A stretch of DNA of 64,000 bases from Symbiodinium sp. CCMP2592 (GCA_905221615.1 CAJNDT010003046.1:431088-495087); one strand, 5' to 3'. Numbered from the stretch's first letter, positions 32,301 through 42,432 are shown. Numbers and translations: made by a program. The notes: a model not told the origin generated them from the letters alone.

Positions 32301-35300
32301 CAAGGCAATGTACAGGTACCTTCCAAGATTTGTCCCAGAACCCTGAAACCCTAAGCCCTAATTAAGCCCTAAACCCCCAAACCCTAAACCCTAAGCCCTA
32401 AGCCCTAAACCCTAAACCCCCAAACTCTGAAACCTAAACCACCCCCCCTACATCGACAAGTCTGAGGGCCATCATGCCCATAAGAAGGACTTAGTAAGGC
32501 CTATTTTATAAAGTACAGTCCCCTACCCCCCTCCCCCTAAGGCCCCCCTAGGGCCCCCCTAAGGGTCCCTAAATCAACACGTCTGAGGCGAGGAGCGGGT
32601 CGAAGGTCTTCGACTGGTGGCCACAGGTGTTGCAAGTGAGACGTGAACGGAGCTGACCCTGGAGGCAAGGGGAGACATGGGGGTTTAAAGGGAACTCCAT
32701 AAAGGGTTTAGGATAATCATTTTCCAACTTTCTGGCTTTTACTTTAGGATTGAAGGGTCGTTGGGTTTAGGATTTAGGGCTCAGGGATGTTTAGGGTTTA
32801 GTAGGGGTCGTTGGGTTTAGGGTTTAGGGATGTTTAGGGTTTAGGGGTCTTTGGGGATTTAGGGTTTAGGATACATGGCTCTCTCTGTGGTCTGGCAGCC
32901 CTGCCTGGAAAAGATCCACAAGAACAGACTTATGCCGCATCAAATGCTTCATCCAAGTCCTTGGCAAGTACAGGGAACGCCAGAAAGTTGGAATATGGTT
33001 TCAGGGTAGGATACCCTATAATTTACCATAAAGGGTTTAGGATAATCATATTCCAACTTTCTGGCTTTTGCTGCAGCTGCGCATCGATGGAACGGCCAGG
33101 AAAACGGGTAGCACTCAACCCTCAACCCCAAACCGTACTAAGGCGGCAGCAGGGCAGCGACGTACTCTTCGCCCTTCTCTCGCTCGAGCTGTCAGGGGGT
33201 GACGCTGCCGCAGCCCGTCTAGAAACTTACCAGACTGATCGGTGTATGTTATGATTATGGCCATTAAGGTATATTCAAATTAATATGCTATGCTAGAGTA
33301 TATATGGCTAGTATGGTATATTCAAACTAATTTGCTATGTTCGTGTATATTACAGGACTTATGTTCTACTACAATACATGGTAGTATATCAGAAGGATAA
33401 GTAACAAAGCGCAAGACTTGTCCCTGGTCCACTCGGCACCCAAAGCTTTTTGAATAGCCCTCCACGAATCCTCGAAGGTACCCTCTTTCCACTCTGGAAA
33501 CCTCTTTGCCTTACTCGCAACCCCTCCCCACTGCAGCAATGGAGGTGAAGATGGAGTGAGGAAGGTGGGTTGCTTTACGGCCCCACTTCGAAGCCGAACT
33601 CTAATTCTGGATATAGATCCCTTGAAGGAGCCCTAAATAGATCCCTCTAAGGAGACCTTTAAGAACCACTTTTCTAGACCCTAAACCCGAACCCTAGGGG
33701 GTGGAGGGGGGGCCGGAGTCTTCCACATTCGTCTCTGAACACTTCAGCCTTTCAGTTGTGGTGACACGGCACCGCAAGAACCCCTCGACGCTCCTTGCAG
33801 ACAGGCCGAGGCGGGCGGCCCCTAAACTTACCTTTGGTTAGTAGGGAATGGAGGAATGGGGTACAACTATAACTGCTATTACTGACATTCTTCCATTCCC
33901 TACTAACCAAAGGTAAGTAGAAATGCATGTGCCTTACGAACAGTCCGTTAGACAGTCAGGAGTCATCTCGAATGGAACCTCAGCACAAACCCCCTGGGCC
34001 CTAAGCCTCTAAAGCCTCAACCCTGAACCCCTCAACCCCAAATACCCAAAATTACCCAAACCCCCAACACCTAAACCCACAAGCTTGGTGCACCAAACGG
34101 GAGCCTGAGCCATCCGCTCGTCTTCTTCATCTGAATCCACTTTGGGTTCCGACTCCTTCTTGCGATGGTCCTCAGGCCAGACCCGAAAATTAAGGGCAAT
34201 TTTGGGGTCCTTAAATAAGGATCCTACTATTTACTCTCTTCTTCAACAACCGGGCCCCAAAAAGCTCAAACTTTCTAAGATATACAAGGCCAAAAAGTTT
34301 AAAGTTCCCCGCTCACTGTCTAAGTTTAGGGTACGATCTTAGGCCCCCACCCCCTATTTTCTGAAACTCCCATGTGGGAAAAACCACGCTCCTAAGAATA
34401 CTCAAAGGACCATCTGGGTTCTTGTTAAGGGGTTTAAATTAAACTACCATAGTAGGGAAATCATATTTACAACATGATATATTATTTACTATAGATCCCT
34501 ATTATGGTAGCTTAAACTAAATGCTTTAACAAGAACCCAGTCATGGGGGATTAGAAATTAGGGTAGAGAATCCCAATTAAGGTACCTGGAATCCTCGGTT
34601 ACTACATAAAGGATCATGAACCTTAGTAACTAGGGTGATAATAATCAGGTAACTATACACTTCTATTCACTTATAACCCCAATTAGGGTACTTATAGCCT
34701 TACTTACTAAGTCCCGTGATCCTCCAAGTAGAGTCCCCTGATCCTCCAAGTAGCCCAGAGAACGCTACACAACTCGTCACGTTAAACCCTGGCGGATCCT
34801 TGCGCTCTACCTGGACGAGATTGAGATCTTCATGCAACCCGTCCAGCAGGTATGCAAGAAGCTCCTCAAACGGATGTAGGGTTGGGGGTTTAGGACGTTC
34901 TGGAAGTTGGCGGTATCTTATTACCGGGTCTTTATACAAGGATCCTAATAGCCTTCTATATATTGGGATGCCATGTCATCTGAAACTGCCAAGTACCCAA
35001 GCGAAGCAGACTATTGGCAAGCAATCCTCAATGCACTAAGACCAAGAACATCCAGAGACCTTCAATGCTTCCGCCGCCTTTCACTAGCGGCTCAGATGTC
35101 AACGCAGACTTGGTATCGAAATTACAACGTGGCAACAGCTTCTATCCAGACTGCGCAGAAGGTAATAGAATGTACTCCACTTTGCAGTTTCCGACAATAG
35201 GGACCCTAGTAAAGCACCCTAACTAGCGGGATCCTCATTTTTAGGACCCCGAAGTAAAGTACCTCTAATTTTCGGGTACTCCACGTCACAAGCGGTCCAG

Positions 35301-36502
35301 GCACAGCTTTCTACTCCCAGCTAGCCATGGCGACTGATTGACTCAGAGTCGAATGAACCCTGAACCCCTGAACCCTAATATAGGGGACCCAATGCTAATT
35401 AGAACAAGGTTTTGGGGGATAGTATACTATAACTATGTAATAAGGAATCACCAAAAAAGTATGTGTAATGATTTATTCAGGCCCCTCTACTAAACCCCTG
35501 AACCCTAAACCTCTCCTGTGCATCTTGTTGGTCTGAGTCGCGAAACAAATGTCTTGCAAACCTTGGTCCACAAGGGTTTGAGGTTTGGGGGTTCGCCGTC
35601 TCTCACTAGCTCTGAAATATCAGGGTCCTAGTTACAGGATCATGGGACTTAGCAACTAGGGTTATAAACAAGATAACTATACTATATAAGTACTTATAAC
35701 CACGAATAATTAGGGCCCTTATAACCTTACTTACTAAGTCCCCTGATCCTCCAAGTAGACTCGGATTGCAGGAACTTCCAAGTGCCGGACTTAGACAGCG
35801 TACCATAGAGTTGAGAGGGCGAGTGAGTTCGGCTGCGCTTCTGCCACAGCATCTCCTGCAAGCGGAACGGCGACTACACCACATGGGCAGTTCTCTGAAA
35901 TAGGGTAGCATCCTTTTTATGAGAGTGCCGTACTATATTTGGGATCTAAAGGGACCATAATTTAGAGAACTACTCACATGCTAACTCCAAGACACTCTTC
36001 TGCTGGTCCTGTCGACCTAAACCCTATACCCTAAACTGGCTTTAAAGTAACCAGGGCGACAAAGTATAAACTCATATTTCATAACGGTTCCTTTAAGAAA
36101 ATAAAGTATTAAAGTATGGTACTCCAAAGCCCAGTAATTCTGTGCTGGTCCTGTCGACCTAAACCCTAAACCTCTGCTGGTCCTGTAGCTTCGCAAATCC
36201 TTTGGCCAAATGCCTGGCAACGGCAGGTTCTTCAGAGTCCAAGAGCCTCGCGAGCCTACTACAGGGGCCTTCATTAATTAGAATAGGGTTCCTTTGAAGG
36301 GATACTATAATAGGGTTATTAGGGGCCCTGAATAGTTAGAATAGGGTTTGGGGCCCATTATACTATAAGTAAGTATAATACGGAAGCCCCAGTTGGTATA
36401 GGTAAATATTAAGGCCCCTATATTACCTCATCCAAAGACGACACAAAAACCTTTTTGCTAGGCGCAAGCGCGAGAGCGCGCAAGGTCTCCACTAGCTGGT
36501 AC
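29354..36502 (-). CDS. Ubiquitin-specific protease (USP/UCH, peptidase C19), many micro-exons
   Basis: USPs are cysteine proteases that remove ubiquitin from proteins. Joined exons, N to C: 36502-~36440 and ~36255-36165 (helical, RHLAKGFAKLQ), 36008-35982, 35855-35779 (SPSQLYGTLSK), 35561-35516 (RDSDQQDAQ), 34864-34811 (ELLAYLLDGLHEDLNLVQ), 34170-34111 (acidic), two unresolved exons near 33.8 and 33.5 kb, 32658-32597 (GQLRSRLTCNTCGHQSKTF), 32319-32271, 31726-31671 (FLKEEHLTGDERW), 31012-30948, 30615-30561 (VLLVHLKRFEFD), 30411-30379, 30037-29989 (PLSIDLSSYV), 29762-29710 (HIGHAGRGHYTAI), 29645-29594 (RFYHFNDTDV), 29413-29354 (stop). Phases agree across all junctions from 32658 to the stop, and from 36008 to 34111. 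The catalytic His box (GHYTA), the following Asn/Asp and one zinc CxxC are present. I could not find the N-terminal Cys box, so the start is missing or the enzyme is inactive. Resolved exons are 27-77 nt. Donors are mostly GC, also GT and GA; acceptors are mostly AG|G. Confidence 0.88.
30670..30778. mobile_element. Introner-like element, family F, inside a USP intron
   Basis: Ends accagaaagttggaacatag / gatgttccaactttctggct. It shares its intron with the family A element, so introns can hold stacked elements. Confidence 0.8.
30838..30947 (-). mobile_element. Introner, family A, at the donor side of a USP intron
   Basis: On the minus strand the exon ends CTTCCTG and the element begins GTATGGGTGGTTGTC at 30947. 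The element's inverted end lies at 30838. The intron also contains a family F hairpin (30670-30778) and ends at about 30616, joining LLSQLP to AEVLLVHLKRF. Confidence 0.75.
31210..31376. mobile_element. Introner-like element, family I, in a USP intron
   Basis: gcggccttaacaattagact ... gtattggtaattatttaagc, with the characteristic ttttggtgcccataatacta segment. Confidence 0.6.
32980..33068. mobile_element. Introner-like element, family F
   Basis: Ends gccagaaagttggaatatgg / ataatcatattccaactttc; near-perfect hairpin arms. Confidence 0.85.
33836..33918. mobile_element. Introner-like element, family K
   Basis: Ends acctttggttagtagggaat / attccctactaaccaaaggt, inverted over more than 25 bp. It lies next to the USP exon near 33.8 kb. 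Confidence 0.9.
34418..34543. mobile_element. Introner-like element, family J, in a USP intron
   Basis: Ends gggttcttgttaaggggttt / gctttaacaagaaccc, with inner taaactaccatagtaggg / tattatggtagcttaaac. Confidence 0.85.
34603..34730. mobile_element. Introner-like element, family C, in a USP intron
   Basis: Ends tacataaaggatcatgaacc / gtcccgtgatcctccaagta. The intron 34810-34171 also holds family J and remnants of families H and B. Confidence 0.75.
35628..35760. mobile_element. Introner-like element, family C, in a USP intron
   Basis: gttacaggatcatgggactt ... gtcccctgatcctccaagta, lying in the intron between the exons 35855-35779 and 35561-35516. Confidence 0.8.
36256..36426 (-). mobile_element. 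Introner-like element, family I, in a USP intron
   Basis: On the minus strand it begins GTAATATAGGGGCC right after GATGAG and ends GGCCCCTGTAGTAG|G, so the element itself has GT and AG ends. The frame across this junction works only with an alternative donor about 13 nt upstream, so the exact exon edge is open. Confidence 0.65.
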
Positions 36503-36510
36503 CTATGAGG

Positions 36511-36592
36511 GAGTTTCCGCAAACTTTAGGGTTCCTTATGATACGGATCCTACTATTTAGGGTCTCCCATTTTCGGAAACTCCCATGTGGGC
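36511..36592. mobile_element. Introner-like element, family B
   Basis: gggagtttccgcaaacttta / ttcggaaactcccatgtg. Its right edge on the plus strand abuts a coding-like segment upstream of the first recognised USP exon. Confidence 0.8.
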
Positions 36593-36651
36593 AGGCTGGC
36601 GAAGACTTTGCACCGTTGCCACATACACAGCCCCAGCAAAGCAAAAGTCTA

Positions 36652-36742
36652 CTTGGAGGATCAGGGGACTTAGTAAGTAAGGTTATAAGTACCCGAATTG
36701 GGGCTATAATTAATTACTAAGTCCCCTGATCCTTTAAGTAGG
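36652..36742. mobile_element. Introner-like element, family C (short), between HAD and USP genes
   Basis: Ends acttggaggatcaggggact / gtcccctgatcctttaagta. It starts about 8 bp past the HAD stop codon and sits in the short gap to the USP gene. Confidence 0.8.
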
Positions 36743-36749
36743 TTTCGGT

Positions 36750-37848
36750 CTAGCTGGCAGGCTTCAACAAGTTGGTCAGCTCTGCTACAGACTCAATGAT
36801 AAAGTCGGGCCCAGCTGCCTCCAGCTTCTCGCGAGGTTGCGTGCCGGTGAGCACCGAAACTGTCCAGGCCTTGGCATTCTTGCCCTCCTCGACGTCAACT
36901 TTCGTGTCGCCAATCTTCACCACCCTCTCCGGGCTCTCCACTCCACAGCTCTTCCTATACTGAACTTAGATCCCCAGAAAAATGACAATATTTAGCTGCT
37001 TCTTGGGGATTATAGTGACCAAAGATAAAAAAAAAAACTTCTAAGTACCCCTAAGCTTCATGGCTGCGTGGATCATGATGGGGTCGGGCCTGCCAGCCCC
37101 CAGATTGGCCGAGGAGAAGAAGCCGTCCACAGACCAGCCCAAGTTCTTCACAATGCTTTCCACAACATGCCTCGGCTTACTTAAAGGAACTCAGGGGACT
37201 TAGTAATTAGGGTTATAAATAGGGTAGCTATACTTCTAACTCCTTATCACCCTAAATAACCTGACTTACTAAGTCCCCTGATCCACCAAGTCAGGTTTAG
37301 GGTTTCGGGCTTGGCCTTGGGGTCTAGGGGTTTCTTCCAGTATCCCCTTAACAATAAGGGCGACCCTTGTTCCGACTCTTCGTTTTAATAAAATAAGGAG
37401 ACTCTAGCCATGAAAAAAGCAAAAGCCGTACTACCGGGAGACCTAGATGCTCGGGGAATCCTGAACCCACACAAACCTTGATGCCCCGTCCTCTCAGCTC
37501 CTGGAAAAGAGAGGAGGTTCCCTCAATCTCGCTGTTGATACGACAGCTGAGCTTCTCCAGCTCTGCTTCGAAGGTCTTATAGACCAGGTCAACCTCAGCT
37601 TGGTCGATCGCTTCACTTTCCACACCTCTTGTGGAGCTCATGAGCAGCTTTAAGGCTTCCTTCTTCTCGTAGCCACGTACTTCGTTAGCTTTCGCGAACT
37701 CGACCTCCGTTCCGTCGTAGGCCTTCAAGGTGGCCCGGAAGGCCGCGATGACCAGTGGCTCACCATCAACAAGGTCGTTCACGGTGGTGCCGGCCATATC
37801 GAAGACCACCAGTTCCACGTCGGGCGGCAAGGCCCGCGATTCTGCCAT
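36750..37848 (-). CDS. Phosphonatase-like HAD hydrolase, three exons, 238 aa
   Basis: Exons 37848-37451, 37170-37057 and 36954-36750 join in frame to 717 nt (238 residues plus stop), the size expected of the family. HAD motif I is VVFDMAGTTV near the N-terminus; Asp-Met-Ala-Gly-Thr-Thr is the signature of phosphonatase-like HADs. Motif II is VCVGSGFP, the motif III region is LGAGRPDP, and motif IV is VVKIGDTKVDVEEG with its GDTxxD acidic pair. The fold cleaves phospho- or phosphono-substrates using the motif I Asp and Mg2+. The exact substrate is unknown, and true phosphonoacetaldehyde hydrolase activity is not shown. Both introns are GC-AG: 37450-37171 and 37056-36955. The ATG at 37848 is preceded by an in-frame stop. 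No targeting leader is seen. The USP gene follows on the same strand. Confidence 0.93.
36955..37056 (-). mobile_element. Introner (family G) that is exactly intron 2 of the HAD gene
   Basis: The intron starts GCTTAGGGGTACTTAG and ends GTTCAGTATAG|G. Its arms (cttagaag... / ...ctaagttcag; ggggat / atcccc) form a hairpin. Splicing joins HAAMK to KSCGVESPERV. Confidence 0.9.
37171..37450 (-). mobile_element. HAD intron 1 with embedded family C element
   Basis: GC...AG|G intron of 280 nt. A family C hairpin occupies about 37181-37293; the rest is TTTAGGG-like and unique sequence. GAGCAT at the donor and GAGGCAT at the acceptor form a short flanking direct repeat. Splicing gives SGFPEHVVESIVKNLGW. 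Confidence 0.88.
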
Positions 37849-37859
37849 CGCTCCGAATC

Positions 37860-38190
37860 TTCTTGTCTCAGCCCTAAGTACACCTGCGAGAGGTAGTGGA
37901 ATCTACCGGAAGCATCCGGGCGACTAGTTGCAAGTCTGACGCTAGCTTCTAGAGTGAATGGCTCACCGCTGCTTGATCCTGGACAGACATGCTCGGCTGG
38001 CGATGAAACAAACTCACGAAATTTCGACGCGATCCGAGGTAGGCGCCCGCCGGTCCCGAAGGGGTTGCTGGTATTGAGCTCCTGCCAAAGCCGTTTTTTC
38101 GAAGGCTCCGATGCCCACCAACATGACCTCCTAAGCCGTCTGAGATCCTCAGAACACTCAGACCCCCAAACCACCTGGTGCACCCCAAAG
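37860..38190 (-). other. Region upstream of the HAD gene, coding status undecided
   Basis: Two minus frames are open, one of about 134 codons overlapping the HAD start in another frame and one of about 79 codons. Both are Ser/Arg-rich and unassigned. It may be a leader plus the end of an upstream gene. Confidence 0.35.
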
Positions 38191-38546
38191 CCCTAAAACC
38201 CTCTGAGACCAGGCCGCGTCCTCAGCATATTTCCCCGTCAGAAAGTACGCGCTGATGGGTTCGATGTGGCTGGCATGTCAAGTTTTGCTCAGGATTTAGG
38301 GGCTTTGTTGAAAAGGGTTTAGGGGTTGGGGTTTGGGGTTTGGGGTTGGGTTGAAAGGGATTTCGAGCTCGTCGTTTAAAGGCTTTGGGTATAGAGTTTA
38401 TGGTAACGTATCAATCATGGTTTGAGGAAGAGGTTCATTGTTTGCGCTGTAGGGTATCGAATGTCTCTCTACTACCCATCTATGCACAATGAGCAAACAG
38501 TCGTGCTTCCTGTGCTCACGAGAATGCGTAAAAATCCTCCACCTGC

Positions 38547-38744
38547 TCCTCAACTTGGGATCGGATAGTAGATGGGTAGTTCTCTAAATCAGAGTCCCCT
38601 TTCAGGTCCCGTCCCGAAAATAGGCTGCACAGCGGGATCCTAATTTTTAGAACAAGCCTTGTAGATAGTACCCTCATAGAAACCCCTGTAGGTCCCGTTA
38701 AGGAACCCGAAGAAGGGGTCCTAACTTAGAGAACTACCCAGATG
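38547..38744. mobile_element. Inverted-repeat element, AACTACCCATCT type
   Basis: gatgggtagttctctaaatc / gtcctaacttagagaactacccagatggg. A related hairpin lies at 42490-42590 and a degraded one at 35890-35962. A further arm, ctactacccatctatg, is at 38469. Confidence 0.7.
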
Positions 38745-38852
38745 GGAGTTTCCGATCATGGGGGACCCTAATGTAGTTCCCCAAATAGTAGGACCGTTAA
38801 TATAAGCACCCCAAAATAAGGTACCTCTAATTTTCGAAAACTCCCAGATGTT
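38745..38852. mobile_element. Introner-like element, family B
   Basis: Ends gggagtttccgatcatgggg / aattttcgaaaactccca. It directly follows the element ending at 38744. Confidence 0.8.
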
Positions 38853-38939
38853 GTTGTTGGGGCCGCTCCGATCCCGCACCAGGAAGGTCCGATCCAAGCT
38901 TCTCAGTCCGACCCGACGATGTCCCTGAACCCTCACCTC

Positions 38940-39175
38940 GCAACCTAAAGCCGGCTAAGGGTTGAGGGTTGAGGGTTCGGGGCTTCGGGTTGAGGGCTTA
39001 GCGTTCAGGGCTTCGGGTTGAGGGCTCAGGGTTTCGGGTTGAGGGTCTAGGGTTCAACCTTGAGGGTCTAGGGTTTCGGGTTGAGGGTTTAGGGTTTCGG
39101 GTTGAGGGTTTAGGGTCTGGGGCTGAGGGTTTAGGGTTGAGTGTTCTGGGTTGAGGGTTTTCCTTGGTTTAGCGA
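38940..39175. repeat. GGGTTGAGGGTTTAGGGTTTC variant array
   Basis: Telomere-like units with GA and TC substitutions in a roughly 21-bp higher-order pattern. Confidence 0.8.
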
Positions 39176-39247
39176 GCACTTGAACCCCTTGCGCAAACCG
39201 CGCCATGCGCGCCCAAACTCTTGACCGCAAGATCGAAGTCCGAAGGC

Positions 39248-39425
39248 TCTAATATAGGGGCCTTAATAAGTAGAATAGAGGTTCCTTTAAAGGGATCCTT
39301 AAAGGGTTACTATAAGGGATCTATAAGGGTACTATAGTATAGGGGCCTTAATAAGTAGAATAGGGTTTTGGGGCCCATTATACTATAATTATAGTAAGGA
39401 GTAATTCTTTAAACCCCTATATTAA
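39248..39425. mobile_element. Introner-like element, family I
   Basis: ctaatataggggccttaata ... taaacccctatattaa, with an internal duplication of ataggggccttaataagtag at about 39340. Confidence 0.75.
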
Positions 39426-40199
39426 GCCCAACACCCCGAAACCGCCTTAACCCTTGAGACTTAACCCTCAGATCATACACAGGTACAAGCACAGATCCAA
39501 ATGCTTATTACAAACATATAGATATCTTCACATGCACCTACAGCTACGTTTAGGGTTTAGGGTTAAGGGTTTAGGGTTTAGGGTTCAGGGTTCAGGGTTT
39601 AGGGTTTAGGGTTTAGGGTTTAGGCTGCTTTGAACCGGGGCACCTCAAGCACTGAAGCCCGGCGTTCATGAAGCAGGTGTTGCCCATGTTCACCAAGCCC
39701 ACCAAGCCACCTTCGCAGAGAGCATGTAGGCTTAGTAGGATCTGATGTCGGCGCCTTAGATATTACCTATACGATTTTGGGGTTCCTTACTTTAATTATA
39801 GTATAGGTATACCCCGAAACCCTATTCTAATTATTAAGGCCCCTATATTCGTTTAGGGCTTACGGTTTAGGGCTTAGGCAATGCATGGGCACATTCCACC
39901 GGCACCTCTGGATTTGGAGATGTGAACTTGGTTCTTGCCCAGCCTGTCAGGAAACAGCACGCACCAATCCCAGAAGCTACACTACTTTTCTAGTATGGTA
40001 TCTTATAACTTCTTATCTTCTCGTATCTAATACTGTAACAATGACGATGGTATAGCCGTATACATATTGTATATGGTACTATGTTATGTTCCGTTTCGAT
40101 TTATTGTGGCTTTCGGCATCGAGGGCCGGACGATCGCTTCCACTGCTCCGCAGGTGTCCATGGCACCTGGGAAAAAAGAGAAACCGCTCTTTACCCATA

Positions 40200-40395
40200 G
40201 GCCCCAAAGTAGTTCCTTTTTGGGATTACCTTCTAGGATTCTATATATGAACCCCAAAAAGGAACTACTTTGGGGCCTTAGGGTAGCCATTGCCCAAAGG
40301 CTCCGAAGTATATAGTTTCTTTTTGTGGTTCATACTTGGGATCCCATAAGGTAATCCCCAAACAGGGAGGATTATGGAGCCTCTGGGGAAAGACC
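40200..40395. mobile_element. Two nested inverted-repeat elements
   Basis: gccccaaagtagttcctttt / aaaaaggaactactttgggg (40200-40276) is followed by ggctccgaagtatatagttt ... ggaggattatggagcctctg (about 40299-40386), a weaker second hairpin. No coding sequence seen. Confidence 0.7.
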
Positions 40396-40959
40396 GCTAC
40401 GGATCATATCTTGAAGTGTAATGTGTGATAATGTGCTGTATTTTGGCCATGAAGGACCCCTACTGAAATAGAATGTACTTTAAAATACGATTATATGCCA
40501 TGCAATTTAATATGATATATAACTAACTAGTATGTACTATAGTACAATATAACTAATGTATTATACTTATTACAGTACCATAATGTAATGTAGCGTAGGA
40601 AGTATCGGAGGCCTCGCAAGGTGGGATGACGGTAGGTGGGATTAGGGATCCCTTAAATAAGGACTCTTATTTGGGGCTATCCCACCTACCTTCATCCTAC
40701 CTTTTGAGGCCCCCGAAAGTAGTGAATGCAAACGCTGGGACGCCCCGTTTTCTAGACCTAAGAGTAAAGTAGGAATAAAAAGGGTGCCCTTTTTGGTTTA
40801 AAGGGGCTTATAAGGGAACCGAAACCCTCAAAAAGGGAATAAGGCCCTACTCTGGGTCCTAGTTTTCGGTGCTAAAGAGGCCCTTGCCAGATCCTGTGGC
40901 GCTGCGCCACAAGTGAAAATCCTCGGTACCTGCACCGAAGTTCAGGGAATTTCGGGTTT

Positions 40960-41190
40960 AGGAGTTCAGGTTCAGGGTTTGGTGTTTGGGGTTGAGGGCT
41001 CAGGGTTTCGGGTTTAGGATTTAAAGTTTAGGGTATGGTGCTTGGGGTTTGGGGTTGAGGGCTCAGGGTTTCGGGTTTAGGATTTAAAGTTTAGGGTATG
41101 GTGCTTGGGGTTTGGGGTTGAGGGTTCAGGGTTTCGGGTCCTGGGTTTAGGGGTTGTCGGTTCAGGGTTTGGGGTTTAGGGGCTTCGATG
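40960..41190. repeat. Tandem repeat, about 60-65 bp, telomere-derived
   Basis: The unit gtttaggatttaaagtttag, ggtatggtgcttggggtttg, gggttgagggctcaggg occurs about three times. Confidence 0.85.
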
Positions 41191-41289
41191 AGGGTTCCTA
41201 GACGGGTTCCATAAATCGGGGCCTTAATAAAAAAATGAATCAGGAGTCGCAGTCCGTGGATGTCGGATGTCGAGGTGACCCCCCCCCCG

Positions 41290-41375
41290 CCCCCCGCCCC
41301 AACAAACACAACAGAGCCTGCCATCCGCTCCGTGAGCTGGAGCTCTGCCTGTGTCATCTTTTCGAGACTGGAATG
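41290..41375 (-). CDS. Possible coiled-coil exon
   Basis: The minus frame SLEKMTQAELQLTERMAGSV is heptad-like and abuts a family A element (41372-41478). Gene membership unknown. Confidence 0.4.
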
Positions 41376-41478
41376 GGTAGTTGTCAAAATTAAGGTCCCT
41401 TTTTGGGCAATTACCCTAAATAACAGGTGCCGTATTAGAAGAGGGACCCAGGGCGGGACCATAATTTTGACAACCACT
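41372..41478. mobile_element. Introner-like element, family A
   Basis: Ends tgggtagttgtcaaaattaa / ataattttgacaaccactgg. Confidence 0.85.
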
Positions 41479-41547
41479 GGAAGGAGGCTCAAAGAGGAAC
41501 CGACTTCTGCCACAGTGTGCGCTTGCGGCAGCCGCTAGGACAGTTCT

Positions 41548-41670
41548 GCTTAAAGGATCAGGGGACTTAGTAAGTCGGGATACAAATAGGGTAACTATAC
41601 TTATAATTACTTAAAACCCCAATTGGGGTACTTATAACCTTACTTACTAAGTCCCCTGATCCTCCAAGCG
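41548..41670. mobile_element. Introner-like element, family C
   Basis: gcttaaaggatcaggggact / gtcccctgatcctccaagc, with inner taacc arms. Confidence 0.85.
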
Positions 41671-41767
41671 GGCTAGGGCGCAGGCTGCTGATTTGTTTGA
41701 GGCCTTGGAGAGCACAGCGTGTGAAGAGTAGCGTCCCAGACATCTTGCTCATCCTGACGGTGTTGCC

Positions 41768-41878
41768 TAAAGAGCCCAATGTCCCTCACTTAAGGCATAG
41801 AGCTTAAATCATAATATGAAGCCCCGAATGATTCAAGGTATATTCCTTAATTAAGAAGTATTGGGCTATCTGGGTGGT
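41768..41878. mobile_element. Introner-like element, family E
   Basis: cctaaagagcccaatgtccc / gaagtattgggctatctggg, with inner taaggcatagag / attccttaattaa. Confidence 0.75.
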
Positions 41879-42177
41879 CCAAGGACCGGACGCTTCTGCT
41901 GATGCGGCATGACCCATACGTTGAGGGCCTGAGACCGACACCGGCAACAGTTCGAGAAAAGGGCTTTTAGGGTTTAGGGTTGAGAGAGAAAAGGGCTGCT
42001 CCCTTCCCAAAGCTTCCAAGATTCCTTAATTGAGGAATATACCTGAAAATAGAGCAGGAGCCCTAGTATGGTTTAAGGCAAATTCCTCAATTGACGGATT
42101 TTGGAAGGTCTGGCTTGTCACCGAGAACGCCACTTGGCGGGTGAAGCCTGAAGCAATAGCTCACATTTGCTTCATTT

Positions 42178-42432
42178 TCACATACTCGCTACCACCTCAA
42201 AGTTTTGAGCCACATCCCAATTGAGACACGCGCGGCTCTGCTCCGCACACAGCCAGACAAGAGAGGAGTGCAGCAACCGAACACACAACTGGCAACCGTC
42301 ATTTTCAGCAGAATATAGAATGAGCTTTGTCAGGCTAAACAGCAGGTCGTACACCAGCATGCTGGTGCAGCAGAGTCCTGCTAGTTCTCCATGTAAACTG
42401 TCTGTGTCTTTTATGGAGCTGTCGTGGTTTTA
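42178..42432 (-). CDS. Unknown helical exon
   Basis: The minus frame is open for about 84 codons after a TAA: DTDSLHGELAGLCCTSMLVY, DLLFSLTKLILYSAENDGCQ, RLLHSSLVWLCAEQSRACL, then NWDVAQNFEVVASM and a stop. Leu/Cys-rich and helical, strongly coding-like, but no family is recognised. It could be the C-terminal exon of a gene continuing from higher coordinates. Confidence 0.45.

Noticed and set aside
34716-35226. Plus-strand frames of 70-107 codons, one fairly protein-like
   Set aside because: The region overlaps the USP exon at 34864-34811 and its flanking introns on the minus strand; no independent plus-strand support.
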